Positions 25,901 through 33,080 of a stretch of 64,000 nt of DNA are shown in pieces. The DNA lies in NCBI GenBank assembly GCA_900557455.1, contig USSM01000002.1, forward strand, positions 29,005 through 93,004. Direction: 5' to 3'. This DNA is from an uncultured Collinsella sp. GTDB taxonomy: Bacteria; Actinomycetota; Coriobacteriia; Coriobacteriales; Coriobacteriaceae. The notes below the pieces were generated by a model. It was not told the DNA's origin. It ran no database searches and saw only the letters and a list, made by a program, of their open reading frames with translations. Position numbers and translations under genes: made by a program. The first letter of the stretch is position 1; every line of letters starts with the position of its first letter.

Positions 25901-26020
25901 GGCCCCTGCCCGTTAGCCCCACAATCGTCCTCGGACATGTCGGAGGCCCCGCTGCGCACTACGTGCGGCGGGGCCTCCCTCTGTCCTGCGGAAAGATTGT
26001 GGGGCTAACGGGCAGGGGCC
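25901..26020. repeat. Nested palindrome downstream of fucO
   Basis: Outer arms are a perfect 26-bp inverted repeat (25901-25926 and 25995-26020). Inside lies a second hairpin, GGAGGCCCCGC (25942-25952) pairing with 25968-25978. The inner hairpin could act as a terminator although no T run follows. Confidence 0.85.
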
Positions 26021-26143
26021 GCCGGCTCGTTATCGTGGCGGGCACAGTTCCGGGGAGCTCGATGGGTCATCTCGCTAGGTAAAAAGATGGTTCGCGGTGG
26101 TATTGTTGCTGTGGGTTTAATTCGATATGAAAGGGTGACTTTG

Positions 26144-27172
26144 GTGTCCAAGATGGATTCTACGCTCTCCTATATTACTGACCAGCTGAAGGCGCTTACC
26201 TCGATTGCTTCGCCTACCGGCTATACCCGTGCGGCGACTGATTATCTAATGGAAACGTTGCGCGATATGGGCTTTGGCCCCGAGCGTTCCAATAAGGGCA
26301 ACGTGCTGGTTGAGCTTGGCGGCGAGGGCGAGCCGCTTGTGTTGGCGAGCCATGTCGATACCTTGGGCGCCATGGTACGCTCCATTAAGGACAATGGCCG
26401 CCTGCGTCCCACGACGCTTGGCGGGCATCAGTGGTCTACGGCCGATGGCGAGAACTGCACCGTCTACACGCGTGACGGCAATGTGTACACGGGTGTGGTT
26501 CTCAACACCGAGCCTTCGGCGCACGTGGCCGACGAGCCGGTCAAGACCATCGAGAAGAACATGGAAATCCTGCTCGACGAGAATGTCGACAGCAAGGATG
26601 ACGTGCTTGAGCTGGGCATTCAGACGGGCGACATCATCGCTATGGATCCGCGTACCACGGTGACGGAGAGCGGCTACATTAAGAGCCGCTTCCTGGATGA
26701 CAAGCTGTCGGCGTCGATTCTGCTGGGTCTGGCTCGTGCCGTTGCTGACGGCGAGGTGTCGCTTTCGCGCAAGGTGTCGCTGCTCTTTACCGTGTACGAG
26801 GAGGTGGGCCACGGCGGCGCCTTCGTGCCGGCCGACACGCGCGAGATGATCAGCGTGGACATGGGCTGCGTGGGCGACGACCTGGGCTGCACCGAGCGCA
26901 TGGTTTCGATTTGCGCTAAGGATTCGGGTGGCCCCTACAACTACGACCTGGTGACCACGCTGTCCAACATCGCGCGCGAGCTCGAGCTCGATTACGCCAT
27001 CGACGTGTACCCGCATTACGGCTCGGACGTCGAGGCCACGCTCTCGGCCGGCTACGACATTCGCCATGGTCTGATCGGCCCCGGCGTGTACGCGAGCCAC
27101 AACTACGAGCGCAGCCACATCGACGGCGTGCGCAACACCTTTGAACTGGTTCGCGCCTACGTTCAGCGCTAA
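26144..27172 (+). CDS. M42-family metallopeptidase (FrvX/glutamyl aminopeptidase-like)
   Basis: A 342-aa cytoplasmic aminopeptidase of the M42 family. Visible active-site elements are LASHVDTLGAM (H70, D72), the bridging Asp in RFLDDKLSASILL, the catalytic YEEVGHGGA glutamates, SVDMG, and a C-terminal His in YASHNYERSH. These enzymes use two metal ions to release N-terminal residues from short peptides. Start choice: AAGGGTG (26131-26137) lies six bases before GTG 26144; TTG 26141 and ATG 26153 are alternatives, and the earlier ATG 26087 has no site. It is a single gene between the fucO palindrome and palindrome A copy 1. Peptide scavenging in the cytosol is the likely role. Confidence 0.87.
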   Translation: MSKMDSTLSYITDQLKALTSIASPTGYTRAATDYLMETLRDMGFGPERSNKGNVLVELGGEGEPLVLASHVDTLGAMVRSIKDNGRLRPTTLGGHQWSTADGENCTVYTRDGNVYTGVVLNTEPSAHVADEPVKTIEKNMEILLDENVDSKDDVLELGIQTGDIIAMDPRTTVTESGYIKSRFLDDKLSASILLGLARAVADGEVSLSRKVSLLFTVYEEVGHGGAFVPADTREMISVDMGCVGDDLGCTERMVSICAKDSGGPYNYDLVTTLSNIARELELDYAIDVYPHYGSDVEATLSAGYDIRHGLIGPGVYASHNYERSHIDGVRNTFELVRAYVQR

Positions 27173-27223
27173 CGATGCAGCGGCCTCGGCTGACACAGCA
27201 GTACCGACCGAGGCCGCCCACTG

Positions 27224-27294
27224 TAAGTTGCGGTGAAATAGGGACTGTTTAAGCGTTTAAAACCGCCAAACAGTCCCTATTTCACCGCAACTTA
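27224..27294 (+). repeat. Palindromic repeat A, copy 1
   Basis: A perfect 27-bp inverted repeat (arm starts TAAGTTGCGGTGAAATAGGG) with a 17-base loop. It lies just beyond the 3' end of the HipA-like gene. Its loop is the reverse complement of the loop of copy 2 at 28751. Confidence 0.92.
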
Positions 27295-27307
27295 GGGGGC
27301 AGTGCTG

Positions 27308-28681
27308 TTATCTCTGCACGTGCCGTAGCACCTCAACGGCGGCGCTTACCTCTATCGTGCGGCGCTCGAGACCGCGGCGGATGGCCTTGAGGCGATTGCC
27401 TGCTGTTGCCCATGCGCTTTGTGAGAGGATTTCGACTGCCTCGTCGACGAACCCATCGAGATGCGACGCATCGAACCAATCGAGCGAGTCAGCAAATGCT
27501 AGCTGAGTGGAAGGGTCCGGACCAAACGGTTTGGCGGCAAATCCAAACTCCCCGGCAACGAGCACGGCGGTTGGCACGTTGTACCACAGGCAATTGCCAC
27601 TATCGAACAGCGGTGCAGGCCGCATTTCCAGCGTGTCGACATTGCGGATGATGCCGAAGTTTCGCCAGTGGCGGTCGCTGTTGGCCAGGAGGGCATCGCA
27701 GACAATCATCTGCGACATGGATTTTCTTACCGTGGCTTCGTCAGCCCCGTGTCTGCCAAGAAAGCGACAGTATCGATCGTATGTTGAGTTTCCTCGCTGG
27801 CCACCGAGTGCGTCCCTGATATAAGCGGCCGGCACGTATTCCTCACGGCCATTAAGAAAGTCATCGCATAGGCATACGGGCCCGTCGAACATGCGCTCGA
27901 CCGTATAGGGAACAAACTCACCTTTGGATAGCAGACGCCGATGTAGAGCTGTTGCAACCGCCTCGTTAAACGGTCGCTGATCGTCCATTCCGCATCCTTT
28001 AACCAGGATGCGAACGCCATTGCGGATCATCCAGGATTTGGGGAGCTCGCCCTCGGACGTATTGTCAGGATTTTTGAGTCCGATGCCCTCAAGCCAGCCT
28101 GAACGATGCTCGGGTGCCGACCGTTCAAAATTGTTTTCGAAGTAATTGAGGTGCTGCCAATTGAGCTCGTCGCAGTCGACCGGTCTTAGCCAATAGCAAT
28201 CCGAAAGCGAAAAACCCAGGCAACGAACGGGTACTTCAATACCGCTGTCAATTCCCAGCTCGCGATAGCGCGAGATGAGTCCGGGGCGGACGTCGGGCAC
28301 CGACCGGTGACTCCACCACGTGTTGAGTGCTCGTTTATTCACCGTTGGAGAAGAACTCGAGCACGTGCCAAACGGCATCCTTCGTGCATCGAGTATGTCG
28401 GCAATTTCAAAGGAAAACTCGCGCGTTGGATCAAACGAGACATGCGCGACCTCGTGGTCGGCTGACATCAACGTGAACTTGCGCCCTACGTCAGCTGCGG
28501 GACGGCGCCCACGCTTACGGACCTTTTGATAACCAATCGCGGAATCGTACTGAACCATTTTCCGCCCACCGACGATATCGCACGCGAGCGTTCCTGATGC
28601 AGCCAGTTGCGATATACGGGCCTTCGTAACGCCCAGCAGGCGCGCGGCGTCACCCATGGTTATATAGTTGGAAGTATTCAT
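27308..28681 (-). CDS. HTH-HipA-like kinase fusion protein
   Basis: A 457-aa protein. Residues ~5-45 are a small helix-turn-helix of excisionase/MerR type (MGDAARLLGVTKARISQLAA) followed by a basic linker (KVRKRGRRPAADVGRKF). The C-terminal half has HipA-type kinase landmarks: NSDRHWRNFG with D336, H338 and N341 as catalytic loop, and LFDSGN with D360 as the metal-binding Asp. HipA kinases phosphorylate a target such as a tRNA synthetase and are normally held by a separate HTH antitoxin, HipB; here a DNA-binding domain is in the same chain. ATG 28681 follows GAGG at eleven bases. The gene lies between inverted copies of palindrome A. Target and toxicity are unknown. Confidence 0.75.
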   Translation of the reverse strand: MNTSNYITMGDAARLLGVTKARISQLAASGTLACDIVGGRKMVQYDSAIGYQKVRKRGRRPAADVGRKFTLMSADHEVAHVSFDPTREFSFEIADILDARRMPFGTCSSSSPTVNKRALNTWWSHRSVPDVRPGLISRYRELGIDSGIEVPVRCLGFSLSDCYWLRPVDCDELNWQHLNYFENNFERSAPEHRSGWLEGIGLKNPDNTSEGELPKSWMIRNGVRILVKGCGMDDQRPFNEAVATALHRRLLSKGEFVPYTVERMFDGPVCLCDDFLNGREEYVPAAYIRDALGGQRGNSTYDRYCRFLGRHGADEATVRKSMSQMIVCDALLANSDRHWRNFGIIRNVDTLEMRPAPLFDSGNCLWYNVPTAVLVAGEFGFAAKPFGPDPSTQLAFADSLDWFDASHLDGFVDEAVEILSQSAWATAGNRLKAIRRGLERRTIEVSAAVEVLRHVQR

Positions 28682-28750
28682 CTGCTGCATCACCTCGTTA
28701 AGCATTCTAATCGTTAAATATAGCAAGCACAAACATCATAATACTTAACA

Positions 28751-28819
28751 AAGTCGCGGTGAAATAGGGACTGTTTAGCGGTTTTAAACGCTTAAACAGT
28801 CCCTATTTCACCGCAACTT
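28751..28819 (-). repeat. Palindromic repeat A, copy 2 (inverted relative to copy 1)
   Basis: 27-bp arms (28751-28777 and 28793-28819), with one G-T mispair, around a 15-base loop. The loop reads as the reverse complement of the copy 1 loop, so the two copies flank the HipA-like gene as inverted repeats. It may also serve as a structure upstream of that gene and downstream of mnmA. Confidence 0.9.
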
Positions 28820-28834
28820 ATGAAGGAGATGGGG

Positions 28835-29935
28835 CTACTTGATGGCTGTCGTAACGGTGCCGCCGCCCAGGACGATGTCGCCGCGATAGACTACAACGGC
28901 CTGGCCGGGGGCGATGGCTCGTTGCGGCTCGTCAAAAGTTAGCAGCATTTGCCCGTCTTCGCCACGTGTAAGGGTTGCTGCCTGGTCCTTTTGACGGTAA
29001 CGGTACTTGGCGCCCACGTGAATGCCGCCGGCATCGAGCTCTGCCTCCATGCGGTCGGCAGGGGCGCTCCAGATCCAGTCGTTGGCCGTGAGCGCTGTGA
29101 CCGTCAGGTCCACGGCCTCGCCCAGGTGCACAATGTTGTTGGCGGCATCGACGCCCGTTACGTACACGGGATGCGCCATCGCGACGCCCAAGCCCTTGCG
29201 CTGGCCGATGGTATAGCGCAGCGCGCCGTTGTGACGCCCGACCACGCTGCCGTCGCGCCACACAATGTCGCCTGGCTCGGCGGCATGTCCGCAGCGGCGC
29301 TCGATATAGCCCGCGTAGTCGCCGTCCGCGATAAAGCAGATATCTTCGCTCTCGGCCTTCTTGGCGTTGATGAAGCCCTGCTCGGCGGCAATGCGGCGCA
29401 CGTCGCGCTCTTTGTCCAGCCCGGCCAGCGGAAAGATCGTGCGTGCCAGGCGCTCTTGCGTGAGCGAATACAAAAAGTAACTCTGGTCCTTCTTGGGGTC
29501 CTCGCCGCGGTTCAGCTGCCAGGTGCCGTCGGCCGCTTGGCTCGTTTTGGCGTAGTGACCTGTGGCGATGTAGTCGCAGCCCATATTGAGTGCCGCATCG
29601 AGCAGTGCCCCAAACTTAATATGGCGGTTGCAGATGATGCACGGGTTGGGCGTCAGTCCCTCCTGATAGGCAGTCACGAAGCGCTCGATAACGTTACGGT
29701 CGAAGGTCTGCTGCAGGTCGAGCACATGGTGGGGTATCCCCAGGCGCTCGGCGACGGCCTTTGCATCGGCGATGTCGCGGTCGACCTTATTCATGCCCGT
29801 GACGGGATCGGGCGCGGGACAGGTGAGGCGCATGGTGGCGCCGACGCATTCGTAGCCCTGGCTTTTGAGCAGGTACGCAGTCACGCTGGAATCGACGCCG
29901 CCGCTCATGGCGACGAGCACGCGCTTGTTGTGCAT
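28835..29935 (-). CDS. mnmA: tRNA-specific 2-thiouridylase MnmA
   Basis: A 366-aa enzyme, the usual length. It has the PP-loop AMSGGVDSSVTAYLL at the N-terminus, the catalytic Cys in NPCIICNRHIKF, ATGHYAK, KDQSYFLYSL, the second catalytic Cys in ESEDICFIADGDY, and the C-terminal tRNA-binding part with YTIGQRKGLGVA. MnmA puts sulfur on U34 of tRNA Lys, Glu and Gln, using persulfide from a cysteine desulfurase. AAGGAG nine bases upstream on the minus strand supports ATG 29935. It lies downstream of cysK on the same strand with a hairpin between, so it probably has its own promoter although both genes serve sulfur metabolism. Confidence 0.95.
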   Translation of the reverse strand: MHNKRVLVAMSGGVDSSVTAYLLKSQGYECVGATMRLTCPAPDPVTGMNKVDRDIADAKAVAERLGIPHHVLDLQQTFDRNVIERFVTAYQEGLTPNPCIICNRHIKFGALLDAALNMGCDYIATGHYAKTSQAADGTWQLNRGEDPKKDQSYFLYSLTQERLARTIFPLAGLDKERDVRRIAAEQGFINAKKAESEDICFIADGDYAGYIERRCGHAAEPGDIVWRDGSVVGRHNGALRYTIGQRKGLGVAMAHPVYVTGVDAANNIVHLGEAVDLTVTALTANDWIWSAPADRMEAELDAGGIHVGAKYRYRQKDQAATLTRGEDGQMLLTFDEPQRAIAPGQAVVVYRGDIVLGGGTVTTAIK

Positions 29936-29963
29936 GGGGAGGTTCTCCTTGGTGGCATGTGGC

Positions 29964-30003
29964 CAAAAAAGAAAAGCGGCGCGGGAGGCTGGTTCCGCGC
30001 CGC
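29964..30003 (-). terminator. Minus-strand terminator between cysK and mnmA
   Basis: On the minus strand GCGGCGCGG pairs with CGCGCCGC-type sequence (29976-29984 with 29995-30003), then TTTTCTTTTTT. An extended -10-like TGTTACAAT lies just upstream of the hairpin on the minus strand, so it could also act as an attenuator in an mnmA leader. Confidence 0.8.
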
Positions 30004-30114
30004 AGACATTGTAACAAGTTCGGACGTCTCGTGGGACACCCTGATGGGATGGGCTCAGACTGCCGGGAGAGAGGAGACCGGTTCGCCCTGGGCTCAACCT
30101 ATGGGCGACGGGCC

Positions 30115-31053
30115 CTAGTCCTGGAAGAGCGCCGTGGACAGGTAGCGCTCGCCGGTGTCGGCGAGCAGCGCCACGATGGTCTTGCCCTCGTTCTCGGGGC
30201 GCTTGGCCAGCTGCAGCGCAGCCCACACGGCGGCGCCGGACGAAATGCCCACGAGCACGCCCTCCTTGTGGCCCACGGCGCGGCCGGTGGAAAAGGCGTC
30301 GTCGTTCTCGACGGGGATGATCTCGTCGTAGACCTGGGTGTCGAGGACGTCGGGCACAAAGCCGGCGCCGATACCCTGGATCTTGTGCGGGCCGGCCTGG
30401 CCCTTGGAGAGCACCGGGGAGGTGGCGGGCTCGACGGCGACGACCTGAATCTCGGGGTTCTGCTCCTTGAGGAACTCGCCCACGCCGGTCACGGTGCCGC
30501 CGGTGCCAACGCCAGCGACGAAGATATCGACCTCGCCGTCGGTGTCATCCCAGATCTCGGGGCCGGTCGTGGCCTTGTGGATGGCGGGGTTGGCGGGGTT
30601 CACAAACTGGCCGGCGATAATGCTGTTGGGCGTCTCCTTCTGCAGCTCCTCGGCCTTGGCGATGGCACCCTTCATGCCCTTGGAGCCGTCGGTGAGCACG
30701 AGCTGTGCGCCGTATGCCTGCATAAGTTTGCGGCGCTCGACGGACATGGTCTCGGGCATGGTGATGATCACCTTGTAGCCGCGAGCCGCCGCCACTGAGG
30801 CGATGCCGACGCCGGTGTTGCCGCTCGTGGGCTCGATGATGGTGTAGTCGCCGCCGCGCACGAGCTTGCCGGCCTTCTCGGCCTCGTCGATCATGTTCTT
30901 GGCGACGCGGTCTTTGACGGAGCCGGCGGGGTTGAAGTATTCCAGCTTGACGAGTACGCGGGCCTTGAGGTCCTCATCGGCCTCAAAGTGAGTGAGCTCC
31001 AGAAGCGGGGTGTGGCCGATAAGCTGATCGATGGACGTGTAAACATTGCTCAT
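30115..31053 (-). CDS. cysK: Cysteine synthase A (O-acetylserine sulfhydrylase)
   Basis: A 312-aa PLP enzyme of usual length. The PLP lysine is in [13 protein letters not shown], the substrate loop is [12 protein letters not shown], the phosphate-binding glycines are in [12 protein letters not shown], and [10 protein letters not shown] is near the C-terminus. It makes cysteine from O-acetylserine and sulfide. GGAGGTTC upstream on the minus strand fits ATG 31053. It is divergent from an Rrf2-family regulator across 253 bases, a common layout for a regulator controlling cysteine or Fe-S genes. No serine acetyltransferase gene (cysE) is in the window. Confidence 0.95.
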   Translation of the reverse strand: MSNVYTSIDQLIGHTPLLELTHFEADEDLKARVLVKLEYFNPAGSVKDRVAKNMIDEAEKAGKLVRGGDYTIIEPTSGNTGVGIASVAAARGYKVIITMPETMSVERRKLMQAYGAQLVLTDGSKGMKGAIAKAEELQKETPNSIIAGQFVNPANPAIHKATTGPEIWDDTDGEVDIFVAGVGTGGTVTGVGEFLKEQNPEIQVVAVEPATSPVLSKGQAGPHKIQGIGAGFVPDVLDTQVYDEIIPVENDDAFSTGRAVGHKEGVLVGISSGAAVWAALQLAKRPENEGKTIVALLADTGERYLSTALFQD

Positions 31054-31242
31054 GGTGAACCTCCAAAGTGTTCAAATGACTGGATACCGTGTGGTTTTAC
31101 GGTGTGTGTAACAGCGAAACCCACAAACCTTATAGGTTGTTCGTTTTGCTGTTGGCAAGCATAGTAGACAGTAAAGCCTAGTAACGCAATAGGAAATAGA
31201 AGATTATTACGAGTCGATTAACCAGCTTGACGGGAATAGGTA

Positions 31243-31296
31243 TTTTCAAAACCAATTTTTCGGCTAGAATTTCTACGAATTAAAAGACCGAAAGGT
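31243..31296 (+). promoter_or_regulatory. Promoter region of the Rrf2 regulator
   Basis: A -10 TAGAAT (31265-31270) with a weak TTTTCA -35 (31243-31248) and the ribosome site GAAAGGT ahead of ATG 31307. The AT-rich 253-base divergent region probably contains the operator for cysK and the regulator, but no clear palindrome was pinned down. Confidence 0.5.
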
Positions 31297-31306
31297 AGCA
31301 ATATAT

Positions 31307-31735
31307 ATGTTGGTTTCCACAAAGGGCAGATATGCCCTGCGCGTTATGGTCGACCTGGCCGAGCACCAGGCGGCTGGCCGCATTCCCCTCAAAGAGATCG
31401 CCGCGCGCCAGGGGATTTCGGAGAAATATCTGGAGAACATTTTGGCCACGCTCGTGCGTGCCAATATGCTCTCGGGCATGCGCGGCAAGGGCGGTGGTTA
31501 CGTGCTCACGCGCCCGCCCGAGCAGTACACGGTGGGTGAGATCTTGCGCCTGACCGAGGGCAGCCTGGCGCCGGTCGCATGCCTGGACGGCGACTGCAAG
31601 GGCTGTTCGCGTTCGGATGAGTGTCCCACGCTCGACGTGTGGAAGAACCTGGACAAGCTCATCAACGACTACCTCGACGGCGTGACGCTCGATGCGCTCG
31701 TCGCCCCCAACGAGGGCTACGACTACGTCATCTAG
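31307..31735 (+). CDS. Rrf2-family transcriptional regulator (IscR/CymR-like)
   Basis: A 142-aa winged-helix protein. The N-terminal MLVSTKGRYALRVMVDLAEH and ISEKYLENILATLV are classic Rrf2. Four cysteines, C92, C97, C100 and C106 (ACLDGDCKGCSRSDEC), lie where IscR binds its Fe-S cluster (C92, C98, C104), so a cluster-sensing form is likely. CymR-type members instead respond to the cysteine synthase complex; the divergent cysK makes both readings possible. It binds DNA as a dimer in the cytoplasm and probably controls cysK and its own gene. It ends ahead of a shared terminator at 31805. Confidence 0.9.
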   Translation: MLVSTKGRYALRVMVDLAEHQAAGRIPLKEIAARQGISEKYLENILATLVRANMLSGMRGKGGGYVLTRPPEQYTVGEILRLTEGSLAPVACLDGDCKGCSRSDECPTLDVWKNLDKLINDYLDGVTLDALVAPNEGYDYVI

Positions 31736-31804
31736 TCCCACCTGCCATTTGGGGACGGGGTAGAAATGGTAGATTTTCTTGCCCTCTGAGGCTTGACAAA
31801 TGAC

Positions 31805-31840
31805 AAGGCCGCCCATCGTTGCGATGGACGGCCTTCTTTT
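31805..31840. terminator. Terminator between convergent Rrf2 and holin-like genes
   Basis: The stem AAGGCCGCCCATCG / CGATGGACGGCCTT has one mismatch and a three-base loop, followed by CTTTT on the + strand. Confidence 0.88.
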
Positions 31841-31871
31841 GGCGTGTTGCGGCGGTCCGTATCCGGTCGCT

Positions 31872-32237
31872 TTAGTTCCTGGCGATGCTGTCGAGAATGC
31901 TGCGCATGATGGATACCAGGATGCTGCCCATAAAGGCTGATCCAAAGCCGGCAATGGAGATGCCCGCGCCCAGCAGATTGACCGACAGGTAGCTGGCCAG
32001 CTCGAGCATAAAGCTGTTGACTACGAGCTGAAAAATACCAAGCGTGATAATAGTGAGCGGCAGCGAGATGACCGTCAGGAACGGCTTGACGAGCGAGTCG
32101 ACGATGTTGAGGAACAGTCCCACGAAGGCAAAGCAGACCCAGGCGTCGGCCATGCCGAAGGGCTGAATGCCGGGGACGAGAAACGTTGCTATCGCGATGG
32201 CGATTGAGGTCAAAAGCCAGTTGAGCAAAAAGCGCAT
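31872..32237 (-). CDS. Phage-holin-superfamily IV (4-TMS) membrane protein
   Basis: A 121-aa protein that is almost entirely hydrophobic, with four membrane helices. The sequence LPLTIITLGIFQLVVNSFML is characteristic of the small 4-TMS family (Pfam Phage_holin_4_2) that is widespread in bacterial chromosomes and is not itself evidence of a prophage. AAGGA about ten bases upstream on the minus strand supports ATG 32237. No phage genes are nearby. Function in the host is not established. Confidence 0.88.
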   Translation of the reverse strand: MRFLLNWLLTSIAIAIATFLVPGIQPFGMADAWVCFAFVGLFLNIVDSLVKPFLTVISLPLTIITLGIFQLVVNSFMLELASYLSVNLLGAGISIAGFGSAFMGSILVSIMRSILDSIARN

Positions 32238-32560
32238 GGTGGGAATCCTTTCTTGCGCATGGCGTGGTGAGGGGGCGTGAGGGGCACATACCTTTGCAAC
32301 TCGGATAGATGCGCGGGCTCGGCCCTGTTCGGCCGCCCATTGTCTCAGATATTCGTGGAGCTTGCGTGCGCATTCGGTTTCAAAACGGCGTTCGTCCTAA
32401 AAAACGTGCCGCTGGCAGAGAGTCTTGTCGCTTTAGTTTGGTGGTGTGCTAAACTGCTACGGGCAAAAGCCACAGGCGTTGCCCTATTGCATATTACGGG
32501 TGAACGATGCCCGATGTCAGTATCAACTTCGATGCCTTTTGGCGGGTTTGGCGGTGATCG
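32238..32560 (+). promoter_or_regulatory. Intergenic region with probable promoter of the YerC/TrpR gene
   Basis: A TTGTCG-N19-TAAACT pair (32425-32455) is the best promoter candidate for the downstream regulator. A GGGCAA/TTGCCC hairpin (about 32461-32484) starts the leader. No gene is supported in this 323-base gap. Confidence 0.45.
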
Positions 32561-32860
32561 ATGAATATCGAGAACATGTTTGACAAGCCTGATGTCAAGC
32601 AGCTGGTCCACGCATTTAGCCTTTTGGACGACGAGAAAGATATCCAAGCGTTTTTGACCGATATCTGCACGCCGCGTGAGATTTGCGATCTATCGCAGCG
32701 TCTGCAAGTCGCGTGTTACCTGGACGAGGGCGAGCCCTATGTCGAGGTTCAGGCGCGTACCGGCGCTTCGTCCACCACGGTGAGCCGTGTATCCAAGGCG
32801 CTCAACGGCGAGTACGGTGGCTACCGCAAGATCCTCATTAAACTGGAGGATGGCGAGTAG
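32561..32860 (+). CDS. YerC/YecD-family TrpR-related repressor
   Basis: A 99-aa all-helical DNA-binding protein. DICTPREICDLSQRLQVACYL and the recognition-helix part TGASSTTVSRVSKALN match the TrpR-like YerC/YecD family, which is common in Firmicutes and Actinobacteria. TrpR senses tryptophan; the ligand of YerC-type proteins is not established here. No trp gene is nearby. It is followed by a small hairpin-T terminator and then the long palindrome B. Confidence 0.88.
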   Translation: MNIENMFDKPDVKQLVHAFSLLDDEKDIQAFLTDICTPREICDLSQRLQVACYLDEGEPYVEVQARTGASSTTVSRVSKALNGEYGGYRKILIKLEDGE

Positions 32861-32884
32861 GCCAGCGACAACATTGAATTACGA

Positions 32885-32912
32885 AGAGCCGTCCCTCCGG
32901 GGGCGGTTTTTT
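32885..32912 (+). terminator. Terminator after the YerC/TrpR-like gene
   Basis: GAGCCGTCCC pairs imperfectly with GGGGGCGGTTTT around a short loop, followed by a six-base T run. Confidence 0.7.
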
Positions 32913-32997
32913 GATCCCTTGGGGACGGAGGAAAACGGATCACCGGGTTAAACTGACCTTCTCGGTGATCCGTTTTCCTCCGTCCCCAAGGGATCAA
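32911..32997. repeat. Intergenic repeat B, copy 3: perfect 35-bp palindrome
   Basis: Arms 32911-32945 and 32963-32997 are exact inverted copies (35 of 35 bases), with a 17-base loop. The right arm contains TGATCCGTTTTCCTCCGTCC, as in copies 1 and 2 around the RelB-like gene. Confidence 0.95.
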
Positions 32998-33080
32998 ATC
33001 TGTTGGCGTGGGGCAAATCTGTCCGCGTGGGCGGGTAGGATGGATACATTGATTATTGCGAACAGTTTGAGCGGAGGACC

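Noticed and set aside
31872..32237. Prophage marker because of the holin-like protein
   Set aside because: This 4-TMS family is common in chromosomes and no other phage gene is present nearby.
33061..33072. SOS box before addB (GAACAGTTTGAG)
   Set aside because: Only the left half GAAC matches; the right half is not GTTC.
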